From contig JAFRBH010000012.1 of assembly GCA_017404955.1 (NCBI GenBank), positions 16,021-80,020 on the forward strand: a DNA stretch of 64,000 nt, written 5' to 3'. The DNA comes from Candidatus Saccharimonadota bacterium. GTDB lineage: Bacteria > Patescibacteriota > Saccharimonadia > Saccharimonadales > Saccharimonadaceae. Shown one piece after another: positions 26,188-35,557 of this stretch. The position numbers and the translations under genes are program-made. The notes under the pieces were generated by a model that was not told the DNA's origin, did not search any database, and was given only the letters and a program-made list of their open reading frames with translations. Positions within the stretch are counted from its first letter, which is position 1, and every line of letters begins with the position of its first letter.

Positions 26188-28617
26188 TTATAAATTCTCC
26201 TTCGCTCTAAACACACTATTATATGCCACAATTAAGTTTTTTGTCATATTACCAGCTGTATATTTTCGTTTCACCAAATTAAGGAAATACTGTTTTTCCC
26301 TATTCGCCAATGTGCTATTTTCATAATAAGCTAATATTTTATTAACTGCTCCCTGGTAGTCGCCCACATCATACAAAAACTTTTTTTCTAAAATATCCGG
26401 TACACCACCAGAATCAGTTCCTAAAACTATATTGTTCTTAGTCATCGCCTCAATCAGAACTCTTCCAAATGATTCATTACGAGAAGTTAGCACAAATATA
26501 TCCAACATATAGTAAAATGAGCCCATGTTTTCTTTCGGCATATCAATAAAAAGTTTTAATTTCTTTCTCAGGAGTCTTTTTAAATCACTCACAAATTTTT
26601 TCATCTCGTCCCTGTAGGCCTCATCGGCAGTAATCGCTACGGTAAATTGAATATCTGGATACTTTTTTAGCGCGTTACATATCTCCAAAACAACATCCCA
26701 CCTTTTATATTCTTCATACCTACCAGAAAAACCAATATTAAACCCTTTCACTCCATTTTCTCGCTTTATTCTCTTCTCGTCTTCTTCGTCATATTTGAAC
26801 CAATAGTCATCTAGGGCGTTCGTTACAACCATCACTTTTTCATTTCCAACCACTTTAGCCCATTCCAATTGGTTTTTACTAGTTGTCGTGATAATCAAGT
26901 CAAATCCAGAGGATAAAAAAGTCAGAAGCTTTTTTGTTCTTGGTCGATATTCGTTAAGGAACATTCTATCAGTCATAATATAGTTAACATTATCGATCCG
27001 TTGAGTCTTACCCATAATCCCAGCTGCAATAATTACTTTTGTGTTTTGTGCATGCACTATATCTGGCTCAAACTCTCTTATTGCATCCAGCAAACTACCA
27101 TACATAAAGATAAAATTCACAATTTTATTCTTGTATTTCCTATATGTAAAAATCCTAGCCTCATTTTCTCCGCAAGAATTATCTTTACCGTCTGCCATAA
27201 ACACCCCAACACAATATCCAGAAGCCACCAACTCCTTTGTCATTGTTGTAATTGATTGCTGCGAACCACCGAGCGTATTTAAATTATTATCGGATAAAAT
27301 TAGGATTTTTTTTTGAGTATTCTTGGTACTATCACTATCAATATAAATATAATATCCTACGATAAACCAGAAAGCCATCATCACCTTAGAAGCATCGAAT
27401 ATATCTATAAATATAGCATTTATAAATAGTACAGCTATCATGGATAAAACAACAAAACTGATTTTTTTATTATTTCTAGCCTGCTTCCATACAGTTACCA
27501 TTAATATAATCCATAAAATTAATCCAATCATACCGGTTTCACAGAAAAGCTTTACAATTCCACCGTCCATTGCTTCTCCAGAAATAGACATACCTAGTCC
27601 AAAAAGCGGTGCCACCTCAACTGCTTGTTTTATTAATACTGTCCACTTAGTAATCCTTAAGGCAAAACTTCTATCATCCGTTTGGCTGAATACAAGCGGA
27701 CTATAATATGGCTGCTTATTCCATCTATAATAATCGTAATCAGAGTGTTCCCATGCGCTTATTGTAGTATTTACATAGTCACCGAAATCTACTCCCGCAA
27801 AGCGTGACGATTGTAATCCTTTGACTACTCCAATTGCGACAACCGCTAAGACTAGCGCTGATGCCAGGACCTTCAAAGGCGAGAGTCCCTTTCCTCTCTC
27901 TCTGGCGCCAAAGACGGCCTTTAAAACCCACATAATCGTAACTACCGTAATCGCTACAAGAGCGATTCTCGATTCTGATAAAATTACACTAGTAAAAATT
28001 AGCACTGCAAACAATACATTTGTATATTTTTTATTCACAAAAATTTCATTTAATATCAACGGCAAACAAATTGCTAAGTAGCCAGCAAGCTCATATGGAC
28101 CACTAAATGTTGTAAACACCCTACCACTTGTTGGGCGATTAATTAATGCTGATATATCTGGGGTAAGCGAAAAATATTCCAATATCGCATATATACCATG
28201 AAAAACAACTGTCGCTTTTATGAGATTCAGCAACAGCCTCTTTCCGCCAGGTATTGAGATTAAATCTCTACCGGCAAATATGAGCACAAAATACTCAAAC
28301 ACTCTTACTAGATAAAAAATAGCAAGATATGGAGTGACATTTCCAGAAATACAACCAACTATATTAGATATAGCAAAAGCTGCCAAACATAGACAAAGAG
28401 CCCTAACGATCTTTGACAACTTTTTATACTCACCAAATCCATTTTTAAAACCATTTATGAAAAAGAATATCAAATACCCAGCTATCATCAAATCTTCTAA
28501 TCTAATCCCTGCGTGGCTACCGGGAATTGCAATCAAAGTGACCTTTGGAAATATAGTAATCGCCAAAAATAAAACAACGAGATAAAACTTCAAAAATTTC
28601 TTTCCACCTAATTTCAT
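26188..28617 (-). CDS. O-antigen polymerase/ligase fused to a GT4 glycosyltransferase
   Basis: About 809 residues. Residues 1-415 hold some 11 membrane helices of the Wzy/WaaL superfamily (GIRLEDLMIAGYL, FSGPYELAGYLAI, then FCETGMIGLILWI). Residues 430-809 are a GT4 fold (ILILSDNNLNTLGGSQQSI, FNIGFSGRYEEYKRWD, then NESFGRVLIEAMTKNN). The junction runs without a stop through DSDSTKNTQKK. The ATG at 28617 overlaps the upstream stop (ATGA). Usually these are separate proteins. Confidence 0.85.
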   Translation of the reverse strand: MKLGGKKFLKFYLVVLFLAITIFPKVTLIAIPGSHAGIRLEDLMIAGYLIFFFINGFKNGFGEYKKLSKIVRALCLCLAAFAISNIVGCISGNVTPYLAIFYLVRVFEYFVLIFAGRDLISIPGGKRLLLNLIKATVVFHGIYAILEYFSLTPDISALINRPTSGRVFTTFSGPYELAGYLAICLPLILNEIFVNKKYTNVLFAVLIFTSVILSESRIALVAITVVTIMWVLKAVFGARERGKGLSPLKVLASALVLAVVAIGVVKGLQSSRFAGVDFGDYVNTTISAWEHSDYDYYRWNKQPYYSPLVFSQTDDRSFALRITKWTVLIKQAVEVAPLFGLGMSISGEAMDGGIVKLFCETGMIGLILWIILMVTVWKQARNNKKISFVVLSMIAVLFINAIFIDIFDASKVMMAFWFIVGYYIYIDSDSTKNTQKKILILSDNNLNTLGGSQQSITTMTKELVASGYCVGVFMADGKDNSCGENEARIFTYRKYKNKIVNFIFMYGSLLDAIREFEPDIVHAQNTKVIIAAGIMGKTQRIDNVNYIMTDRMFLNEYRPRTKKLLTFLSSGFDLIITTTSKNQLEWAKVVGNEKVMVVTNALDDYWFKYDEEDEKRIKRENGVKGFNIGFSGRYEEYKRWDVVLEICNALKKYPDIQFTVAITADEAYRDEMKKFVSDLKRLLRKKLKLFIDMPKENMGSFYYMLDIFVLTSRNESFGRVLIEAMTKNNIVLGTDSGGVPDILEKKFLYDVGDYQGAVNKILAYYENSTLANREKQYFLNLVKRKYTAGNMTKNLIVAYNSVFRAKENL

Positions 28618-29807
28618 TTTCTCTCCATACATAGCGCATAGAAGCTTAGTACTTCTTCGCCATATTGATTTTGTATATTCCCAGGTTCTATCCTGATCCT
28701 ATTATAACAGAAATTAAACCTCTCTACCATCCCCTTCAAACTTTCCACGCTGCCTCCGTCATAAACAAAATCTTTGTTCTTCACGAACTCTTTGGCCGAG
28801 CTCTTATCAGATACAATACACGCGATGCCTAAACTCTCTGCTTCCATAGGTACAAGTGGCTGTCCTTCGTACCAAAGAGATGGGAATACTAATGCTTTTG
28901 CACCTTGCATATATTTTTTCACATCTTCACTATCTTTCCAACCAACAAATTTTATTGTGCTATATTCATTTGATAATTCGTCAAACAATGGTCCATCTCC
29001 TACGACAATTGCTGGATAGCCGACTTGTGAAAGTGCTTCACAAAAAATCTTAATGCCCTTTTCTTGGCTTAATCTACCTACGTAGAGATAATATCCGTCC
29101 TTATTTTTTTTGCCAGTCTTACTCACTTTAAAATCCATCGGATTTAAAATCTTCTTTTTGTACTTTAAGTTTTCAAAATTGCCCTTAAGTACATCCCACT
29201 GCAGATCTGATAGATAGATAATATACTCCAACTTTTTTGGCAAACCCACTACTTTATTTTGCACAAACTGCCTTATTACTCTATAGATTTTGAATCCATA
29301 ATTTCTTGAATCGCAATTTGTTTTAATACACTTTGCCGACATCGGACATAATGTACAAATTTGGTTTTTTTTGTAATTAAAAAAACCGCCGTTTGGACAT
29401 GAGGTAAAATAATCATGTAAAGTTAAAACTAATTTAAAATTACGTTTGAAAATTGGTCTAAAAATACTTGCCGAAAGACACTTAGTCCAACCGTGTACAT
29501 GAACAATAGTTTCACCCGAGTTTAGTGACTTCAATAACTCTGCTAGTTTTCTATTTGCTTTGCGATTATAGATACCGTTCTTGATTCCGCGAAGCCTATT
29601 CCGATCTAGCATTGCTTCACCTTGTTCCGTAGAAATAATTTTCACCTTCTTATTAAGACTTTTTTTCGTCGTGGTGTCAGTCGCGCCAGTAAAAAACCAA
29701 ACATTGTATTTTTTTTCTGCTAAAATATTCGCCGTATCAATTGCCACTTTGCTAGCCCCACCCTGGACGTAAGCAAAATCATTAATGATAATAACGTTTC
29801 TAAGCAT
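28614..29807 (-). CDS. GT4 glycosyltransferase with Cys-rich insert
   Basis: 397 residues, GT-B fold. N-terminal FAYVQGGASKVAID binds the acceptor side; YLYVGRLSQEKGI and WYEGQPLVPMEAESLG are the nucleotide-sugar site (E-x7-E). A cysteine-rich insert (TSCPNGG, CTLCPMSAKC, then TNCDS) is found in a subset of GT4 enzymes and may hold zinc. It elongates the repeat unit in the glycan locus. A good ribosome site (GGGAGAGGTGAT) precedes the ATG. Confidence 0.88.
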   Translation of the reverse strand: MLRNVIIINDFAYVQGGASKVAIDTANILAEKKYNVWFFTGATDTTTKKSLNKKVKIISTEQGEAMLDRNRLRGIKNGIYNRKANRKLAELLKSLNSGETIVHVHGWTKCLSASIFRPIFKRNFKLVLTLHDYFTSCPNGGFFNYKKNQICTLCPMSAKCIKTNCDSRNYGFKIYRVIRQFVQNKVVGLPKKLEYIIYLSDLQWDVLKGNFENLKYKKKILNPMDFKVSKTGKKNKDGYYLYVGRLSQEKGIKIFCEALSQVGYPAIVVGDGPLFDELSNEYSTIKFVGWKDSEDVKKYMQGAKALVFPSLWYEGQPLVPMEAESLGIACIVSDKSSAKEFVKNKDFVYDGGSVESLKGMVERFNFCYNRIRIEPGNIQNQYGEEVLSFYALCMERK

Positions 29808-29808
29808 A

Positions 29809-30762
29809 TCACCTCTCCCCCTTCCTCATCAACGCATAATTCTTCTGCAACTTTGGATTACGTGGCAAATCGCCCTTCGTACTCAGCATCTTCACACCAG
29901 ACATCTTCCCTCTCGTCATACCAACATACCTTGCTGCCATATTTGGAATATAACCACCAATTACACGTAAATTTTTATCATGCACAGCATCCTTCAAAAT
30001 CGATTTCGCCATTCCACCACCAGCAGAATTAACTCCATGTTTTGCGATTTCTGGATTCTGTTTCATAAACTCGCCAGTCAATCTATACCTATCATATAGT
30101 TCGGAAAGTTTAAACTTATGTGAATGATAGCAAACTGCATCTGCTACATATTTTATCTTTCCGCCTAGAGTAATGATCTTGTGTGCTAGATACATATCTT
30201 CAGAAATCGGCAAATCTTTTCCGTCATACCCATTCAATCCTCTAAATACACTTGCGTCTATTGCACCTGCAGCATCAGAAAAGAAGAATGTCTTAAGACC
30301 TTTTTTAGGAATATCTTTTTTCGTTACCGTAAAAGATCGCGTAGGATAGTTATGCGCCCTAGTATATTTCTCTATATTGTTGTATTTAGTTTTCTGTCTA
30401 GCATACGCCGCGTGCGCCTCTCCGCTCACTATTGGAGCAACGAGTTTTGCCAAAAACTCATCGTCACGAATCACTACATCCTGAGTCAAAAACACGATTA
30501 CTTGCCCTTTAGCCTTCATCGCCGCTTGCTCTCTCACTAAGCTATGTGAGAAAGCTTCTTTTTTTATCTTCTGAAATGGAATTTCTGCCGCTTTCAAAAT
30601 ATCTTCCGTGTGATCATCACTCTCGGTCAGAACATAACGAACCTCAACTAGCTTTATCCCCTTTTGCATCCTTAGCGAGCGATCAAAATCAAGTACCTCT
30701 TCTTCGGCATTATAAAGTGGACATACAACAGATACAGTTGATACTCTCACACTCTTTCCCAT
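29809..30762 (-). CDS. GT2 rhamnosyltransferase-like glycosyltransferase
   Basis: 317 residues, GT-A fold. VSVVCPLYNAEEEV starts the domain; VIVFLTQDVVIRDDEFL carries the D-x-D-like metal motif; ISEDMYLAHKII is the catalytic ED motif; and YHSHKFKLSELYDRYRLTGEF is typical of rhamnosyltransferases. A TATAAT box ends 10 bases before the ATG. One base separates it from the next gene. Confidence 0.87.
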   Translation of the reverse strand: MGKSVRVSTVSVVCPLYNAEEEVLDFDRSLRMQKGIKLVEVRYVLTESDDHTEDILKAAEIPFQKIKKEAFSHSLVREQAAMKAKGQVIVFLTQDVVIRDDEFLAKLVAPIVSGEAHAAYARQKTKYNNIEKYTRAHNYPTRSFTVTKKDIPKKGLKTFFFSDAAGAIDASVFRGLNGYDGKDLPISEDMYLAHKIITLGGKIKYVADAVCYHSHKFKLSELYDRYRLTGEFMKQNPEIAKHGVNSAGGGMAKSILKDAVHDKNLRVIGGYIPNMAARYVGMTRGKMSGVKMLSTKGDLPRNPKLQKNYALMRKGER

Positions 30763-30826
30763 AACTTTCTCTATTATACCACAAAAACCAGGAAAGTTAA
30801 AAGCTTATGCTAATTTATTTAATATT

Positions 30827-31441
30827 CTATTTCGAGCCACTTTTTCTAAATACTGCAGCAATCGTCCTGAAAAAAATCTTCACATCTAGCCAAAAACTTT
30901 GGTTATCAATGTAATAATATTCCATTTTGAGACGCTCTTCATAGTCCACATCACTTCTTCCACGTGTTGCCCAATAGCCAGTCATGCCAGGCTTTACCGA
31001 ATAATATTTTTTCACATCACCTTTATGCTCTTTTAATTCTCCAGGCACCAATGGCCTTGGCCCAATTAACGACATCTGCCCGAAAACTATATTGATAAAT
31101 TGCGGAATCTCATCTATCGAACCACGACGGATGATCTTTCCAATTTTAGTAATTCTTGGGTCATCATCCAGTTTTTGATATTCTTCCCATTGTTTTTTAT
31201 ATTTAGGCTGCTTCAAAAGTTCTTCCAACTGAGCGTCAGCATCCCAAACCATTGAACGAAATTTATAAAGCCTAAACTCTTTTCCATTTTTTCCTACACG
31301 CGTCTGTCCATAAATTATTTTATGGAAATCCCCAGTACACATATATGCAATCTTCAGAATCACAGTTAACGGAATCAAAAAAACTAGGCCAATCAACCCA
31401 AAGATGATATCAAACAGTCTCTTAAAAAATTTATACACCAT
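30827..31441 (-). CDS. Initiating undecaprenyl-phosphate sugar phosphotransferase
   Basis: 204 residues. Loads the first sugar-phosphate on undecaprenyl phosphate. One N-terminal membrane helix (YKFFKRLFDIIFGLIGL) and a cytosolic catalytic core with YKFRSMV, DPRITKIGKIIRRGSIDEIPQ and MSLIGPRPL place it in the WcaJ-C/PglC family, minimal (monotopic) form. The ATG at 31441 is chosen because the TGtTATAAT promoter lies inside the longer open frame. Divergent from the LCP gene. Confidence 0.92.
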   Translation of the reverse strand: MVYKFFKRLFDIIFGLIGLVFLIPLTVILKIAYMCTGDFHKIIYGQTRVGKNGKEFRLYKFRSMVWDADAQLEELLKQPKYKKQWEEYQKLDDDPRITKIGKIIRRGSIDEIPQFINIVFGQMSLIGPRPLVPGELKEHKGDVKKYYSVKPGMTGYWATRGRSDVDYEERLKMEYYYIDNQSFWLDVKIFFRTIAAVFRKSGSK

Positions 31442-31454
31442 TTTATCTTCTTCT

Positions 31455-31463
31455 ATTATAACA
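31455..31463 (-). promoter_or_regulatory. Extended -10 promoter TGtTATAAT for the glycan operon
   Basis: Thirteen bases before the ATG at 31441, leaving a predicted leader of only about 6-7 bases. Confidence 0.7.
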
Positions 31464-31518
31464 TAATCTATTATTTTATGCACCTAACCATAAAAATTTT
31501 GCAACTTTAATATGTCCG

Positions 31519-31527
31519 TGCTATAAT
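31519..31527 (+). promoter_or_regulatory. Extended -10 promoter TGcTATAAT for the LCP gene
   Basis: Extended -10 about 25 bases before the ATG, followed by TTGGAG as ribosome site at 31540-31545. Confidence 0.7.
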
Positions 31528-31551
31528 AAATTAAACAAATTGGAGATTTTT

Positions 31552-33483
31552 ATGGCAGAAAAAAAGAGTGGGTCAAAAAGGCCAAGAAATATTGATGGGG
31601 TTAAACGAGTAAAGAAAACCCCTAAGGTAGAAATCCCAATGGACGCGCAAGAGGATCTTGCCGCAGCCATTGATGGTTTTGCTAATGCTGAATACGATGA
31701 TGCTCCGGAAAATCCTGAAAACTATCCTGAAAGCGTCAAAATTAGCCCATCGGAAACTGCCGAACCTACGCCAATCATTACTGAGTCTGTCACCATCGCC
31801 GAAGTCACCAAAGATCCAGAGGAAATCGAAGATGAAGATATTGAAGCTCTCATTAATGACACCGTCGATGAGCCCATAACAAATCCTACCGATGGTTTCA
31901 AAGCTGAAGAAACCACCAGCGAAGAAGACCGCGCTTTGGATAGCATTAAAAAGTCCGACAAAAAGGAACAAGCCATGAAAAAAACTACCACAAAGAAACC
32001 ATACCGCATTATCAGCCGCATTCTTGCAGTGCTCACGACTATCTTACTTGGAACTTTCATTACTTACGTTTCCCTTTCCGGCGCTCTCCCGGCCAAATAC
32101 ATCATTCCAGCTTACGCTATAGCCGTCATTTTCTCCGCCCTCTATCTATTTAAATCTTTCCGCAAGAAAACCAGGATCGTCCCACTTACCATTTTTAACA
32201 TTTTTGGTCTTATCTTAGCTGTTGGTAGCGTTTTTGGCTTCCTTAAATACAATGAGCTTATGAGCTTTTTAGACAAGAATCTACAATCCGACGTTTCTTA
32301 CGATATCTATAATGTCATTGTTAGCAAAAAATCTGAATACACTAATCTCGATAGCGTCAAAGGCAAAGAATTCCATAGTATTTCCGATTTCATTGACACC
32401 AAAAAATTAGAAGAAGCTGTCAAGGAACAAGCAGATGGTACCGTTGTTTACGCCGACGGCATTACTTCTATGCTCAAAGAAACCATCAATACCCCTAATT
32501 ATATCTCTTTATTGAACGCCGGTACTTGGGATGCAACCACAGATACAGACGAAGGTAAATCTTATAAAGATACCCTCAAAATTATTGGTGAAATCAAAGT
32601 CAAAGCTGACGAAAGAGAACTTAAAAATACTGGCAACATTACCGATGAGAGTTGGGTTATGTTCATCTCTGGCATCGATACTCGCTCTGGTCAGATGCTA
32701 GAAAGAAGCCTTTCTGATGTTAATATTGTTATGATTGTCAACCCAAAAACTAAGAATATTCTTCTTACCGCTATCCCTCGTGATTACTACGTTCAACTCC
32801 ATGGTACTACTGGCCTCCCAGACAAACTCACTCATGCCGGTTCTCTTGGCGGCTTAAACCTTTCCATGTCCACTATTGAAGACTTGCTTGGTATCAAATT
32901 CGATCAGTACCTCCGCGTTAATTTCAATGCTGTCGTTGGTCTTGTTGACGCTATTGGTGGCATTACTGTCAACTCTGACGTTGACTATTCCTTCCAATGT
33001 CATACAGATCACTCCTGTACAATTAATCCAGGTCTCAACGATTTAAATGGCAAATGTGCCCTCGCTTTCGCTCGCGAACGTATGGCTTACAGCTCTGGTG
33101 ATCGTCATCGCGGTGAAAACCAAGAACAGGTTATCGAAAAAATCATCAACAAAATTACCAGTAGTAGCACTCTTATTGGTAAGTATTCCGACATTCTAAA
33201 CGCTCTAAACGGTTCTTTTGAAACTAGCCTCTCTACTAGCGATATCACCAGTCTCGTCAATATGGAGCTAAGCGAGAATATGCCAAAATGGAACATCGAA
33301 ACCTACAACCTAAACGGTACTACCGGTGGGGCTTACACTTACAGTTACCCAAATCAAACTCTTTCCGTCATGTTCCCAGACCAATCTACTATTGACAATG
33401 CCAAGGCTAAAATCAAGGCTGTCATGGAAGGCAGGAAAGCTAGTGATGCCAATTCTAGCATCTCCGAACCATCTGCCGAATAA
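31552..33483 (+). CDS. LytR-CpsA-Psr (LCP) family glycan ligase
   Basis: 643 residues from the ATG at 31552. A long acidic cytoplasmic N-terminal region (about 1-155) precedes two or three membrane helices (about 160-245). The LCP domain outside has MFISGIDTRSG, NILLTAIPRDYYVQL, GIKFDQYLRVNFNAVVGLVDAIGG and LAFARERMAY with the Arg cluster near DRHRGENQEQV. LCP proteins attach undecaprenyl-linked glycans to the cell wall or proteins. Divergent from the initiating sugar transferase, which supports that role. Confidence 0.93.
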   Translation: MAEKKSGSKRPRNIDGVKRVKKTPKVEIPMDAQEDLAAAIDGFANAEYDDAPENPENYPESVKISPSETAEPTPIITESVTIAEVTKDPEEIEDEDIEALINDTVDEPITNPTDGFKAEETTSEEDRALDSIKKSDKKEQAMKKTTTKKPYRIISRILAVLTTILLGTFITYVSLSGALPAKYIIPAYAIAVIFSALYLFKSFRKKTRIVPLTIFNIFGLILAVGSVFGFLKYNELMSFLDKNLQSDVSYDIYNVIVSKKSEYTNLDSVKGKEFHSISDFIDTKKLEEAVKEQADGTVVYADGITSMLKETINTPNYISLLNAGTWDATTDTDEGKSYKDTLKIIGEIKVKADERELKNTGNITDESWVMFISGIDTRSGQMLERSLSDVNIVMIVNPKTKNILLTAIPRDYYVQLHGTTGLPDKLTHAGSLGGLNLSMSTIEDLLGIKFDQYLRVNFNAVVGLVDAIGGITVNSDVDYSFQCHTDHSCTINPGLNDLNGKCALAFARERMAYSSGDRHRGENQEQVIEKIINKITSSSTLIGKYSDILNALNGSFETSLSTSDITSLVNMELSENMPKWNIETYNLNGTTGGAYTYSYPNQTLSVMFPDQSTIDNAKAKIKAVMEGRKASDANSSISEPSAE

Positions 33484-33517
33484 AGTTACAGCCCTCATAG
33501 CACACTACCAAATAATA

Positions 33518-33526
33518 TGCTAAAAT
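33518..33526 (+). promoter_or_regulatory. Leaderless promoter TGcTAAAAT
   Basis: Extended -10 with 7 bases to the ATG at 33534. Confidence 0.72.
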
Positions 33527-33533
33527 AATCACT

Positions 33534-34016
33534 ATGAATATTGTTCTAAGTTGTTTAATTACTTTTCTAGTCTCCATGGTACCAATCATTGAGCTCCGTG
33601 GCGCTATTCCTATTGGTGTCGGCCTTGGAGTGCCAGAGCCGCTTGCTCTTTTGATTGCTATCGTTGGCAACATGCTACCTGTTCCCTTCATCTACAAATT
33701 CTCTCGTAAAATCCTTGAGTGGGGTGCTAAGAAAAACTGGAAACCGTTCAAGAAATTCTGCAACTTCTGTCTTAAAAAAGGTGAAAAAGCCGGCAAGAAA
33801 ATCCAGAAAAAGGCTGGCAACAGCATCTTCTTAGCATTACTCCTCTTCGTCGGTATTCCTCTTCCTGGTACTGGCGCTTGGACCGGTACGCTTGCTGCTT
33901 CCCTACTTGACCTAGATTATAAAAAGACTATTATTGGTGTCATGGCAGGCGTTCTCCTCGCCGGCCTTATCATGCTTGCTATCTCCTTTGGCCTATTTAG
34001 TATTGTATTCAAGTAG
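33534..34016 (+). CDS. Small multidrug export family membrane protein (PF06695 type)
   Basis: 160 residues with four or five membrane helices. MVPIIELRGAIPIGVGLGVP and LLFVGIPLPGTGAWTGTLAASLL are the two family repeats, joined by a basic amphipathic loop rich in lysine. The PF06695 family is annotated as small multidrug exporter, although experimental support is thin. Leaderless start. Confidence 0.85.
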   Translation: MNIVLSCLITFLVSMVPIIELRGAIPIGVGLGVPEPLALLIAIVGNMLPVPFIYKFSRKILEWGAKKNWKPFKKFCNFCLKKGEKAGKKIQKKAGNSIFLALLLFVGIPLPGTGAWTGTLAASLLDLDYKKTIIGVMAGVLLAGLIMLAISFGLFSIVFK

Positions 34017-34054
34017 ACATCTTCCCTCGCAAAATGATCCTACGTGAATTCCTA

Positions 34055-34063
34055 TGCTATAAT
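34055..34063 (+). promoter_or_regulatory. Extended -10 promoter TGcTATAAT for tRNA-Thr
   Basis: Ends 10 bases before the tRNA 5' end. Confidence 0.7.
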
Positions 34064-34073
34064 ATACAGAGAC

Positions 34074-34149
34074 GCCGCTGTAGCTCAGTTGGTAGAGCAG
34101 CTCATTCGTAACGAGCAGGTCACAGGTTCGATCCCTGCCAGCGGCTCCA
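34074..34149 (+). tRNA. tRNA-Thr (anticodon CGT)
   Basis: Acceptor GCCGCTG / CAGCGGC, discriminator T, encoded CCA. The loop TTCGTAA gives anticodon CGT. The anticodon stem (GCTCA/CGAGC) and T stem (ACAGG/CCTGC) each contain an A-C apposition at their ends, slightly unusual but otherwise cloverleaf-compatible. Confidence 0.93.
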
Positions 34150-34187
34150 AAAGATAAAATCGTCGCACCGAGCGATGTTAATGATCA

Positions 34188-34211
34188 AATCAACGCAAGT
34201 TGATTTTTTTG
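34188..34211 (+). terminator. Terminator after tRNA-Thr
   Basis: Stem AATCAAC/GTTGATT with a GCAA tetraloop and a run of T, about 40 bases after the tRNA. Confidence 0.75.
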
Positions 34212-34292
34212 TTGCCATCGCAAAAGAAAGGAGAAGCTTTGCTGACATTTTCTTTTGTAAAAACTCCTATACTTCTTCTTTCTTCTATTGTT

Positions 34293-34997
34293 TTATTTAA
34301 TTCTATATTTCCTCTTGTTTTTACAACTTTCAATAAAGCTTTTAAATATACTATTCATATTTTCATCTATCTTATATAAACTTTCTGGATGAAATCTTAC
34401 CCCTATATAAAATGTTTTGTCTTTTGATTCTACAATGTCTGCATATCCATCCTCGCAAAATCCAACTTTATCCAATAGTGGGCAATCTTCGACAGTTCTT
34501 TTATGTCTTGAATTAACCATAATTTTTTCTGATTTGACTATATCATAAAATCTTGATGAGGTATCAATACGCACACTATGAACGTACTTTTTGTTAGGCT
34601 GGTTATGTTTTTCCGGATTAGGTATTTTATATGTAGCACCACCTAACCCCCTAACAACACTATTTTGTCCTGCACATATCCCCAAACAAGGTATATCATT
34701 ATCATAGCAATATTTTGCAATCCAATTTTCAAATGCCTCATTTGTAGCACCGCCCTGCAAAATAATCCCATCACATAATTCTATTTGTTTTATAATATCT
34801 TCTTTTTTTATTTTATCTTCTAAACTTTTCCAATCTTCAACAGTATATAAGATTTCATCATTTGGAGATAATATTCCAATGCCAATGGCACCATTATCAA
34901 AAACTGCTTGTTTTACTTCATCTCTAATTAAAGTATCAGTCCTGATTTTTTCATCTTTTATGTGTTTCCCTACTATTCCAATTATAACTTTATTCAT
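34293..34997 (-). CDS. Class I glutamine amidotransferase, peptidase C26-like
   Basis: 234 residues. The nucleophile elbow CLGICAGQN and the His-Glu pair in VRFHPES fit gamma-glutamyl-gamma-aminobutyrate hydrolase (PuuD-like) enzymes; SRHKRTV is also family-typical. It hydrolyses gamma-glutamyl bonds. The ATG at 34997 overlaps the acetyltransferase stop. Base composition is clearly more AT-rich than neighbours, pointing to horizontal transfer together with the next gene. Confidence 0.82.
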   Translation of the reverse strand: MNKVIIGIVGKHIKDEKIRTDTLIRDEVKQAVFDNGAIGIGILSPNDEILYTVEDWKSLEDKIKKEDIIKQIELCDGIILQGGATNEAFENWIAKYCYDNDIPCLGICAGQNSVVRGLGGATYKIPNPEKHNQPNKKYVHSVRIDTSSRFYDIVKSEKIMVNSRHKRTVEDCPLLDKVGFCEDGYADIVESKDKTFYIGVRFHPESLYKIDENMNSIFKSFIESCKNKRKYRIK

Positions 34998-35409
34998 CAA
35001 CTTTCATCTCCCTTAATGAATAACTATATTTGTCGTTCTTGCCATATCTTACAAGTTTAAAATTATGTTCTTCATATATTTTATTTAATTTTTCATTTGA
35101 TTTTAGACAATCTAATCTTAAATATTTTTTGCCATCTCTTTTTGCTAATTCTTTACATTTATCAAAAATAATCTGTCCTAAATCTTTATGTCCTACTTTT
35201 GTGACAACTTTATATATGTAATATGCCGGTGTAGTATCATCATTCCAATCTTTACTATTAGTAGATATTTCAAATCCTGCAACCAATTCATTATTTACCT
35301 TAATAATATAAAAATTTTTATTTTCTATTGCTTCTAAAAATTCTTCCTTTGGGTGATTTTGAAGATATTTACTCCATTGTTTTATTTCATTATCCTTAAA
35401 CCATTCCAT
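34990..35409 (-). CDS. GNAT family N-acetyltransferase
   Basis: 139 residues from the first ATG. VTKVGHKDLGQIIFDKCKEL is the acetyl-CoA motif A and LRLDCLKSNEKLNKIYEEHNF motif B. The frame stays open upstream and homologous-looking sequence (IELAEITDIDSILELYSER) continues to an ACG at 35478, which lies 6-7 nt after GGAGGA. From there the protein would be 162 residues, the normal GNAT length. So the true start is probably the ACG or a lost ATG. AT-rich, likely acquired. Confidence 0.8.
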   Translation of the reverse strand: MEWFKDNEIKQWSKYLQNHPKEEFLEAIENKNFYIIKVNNELVAGFEISTNSKDWNDDTTPAYYIYKVVTKVGHKDLGQIIFDKCKELAKRDGKKYLRLDCLKSNEKLNKIYEEHNFKLVRYGKNDKYSYSLREMKVDE

Positions 35410-35557
35410 TCTTTCTGAATATAGCTCTAGTATGGAATCTATATCTGTTATTTCGGCTAATTCTATTGTGTAACTCGTATTAACTCCTCCATGGTAAGAT
35501 GACTTCTAATAAAATCATACAATAATTTAGTTGAATTTTCCATACAACCATCATTTT

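Noticed and set aside
34260..35550. The AT-rich insert as a phage or transposon
   Set aside because: No integrase, transposase, terminal repeat or target duplication is visible; only composition suggests transfer, although it lies next to a tRNA gene.
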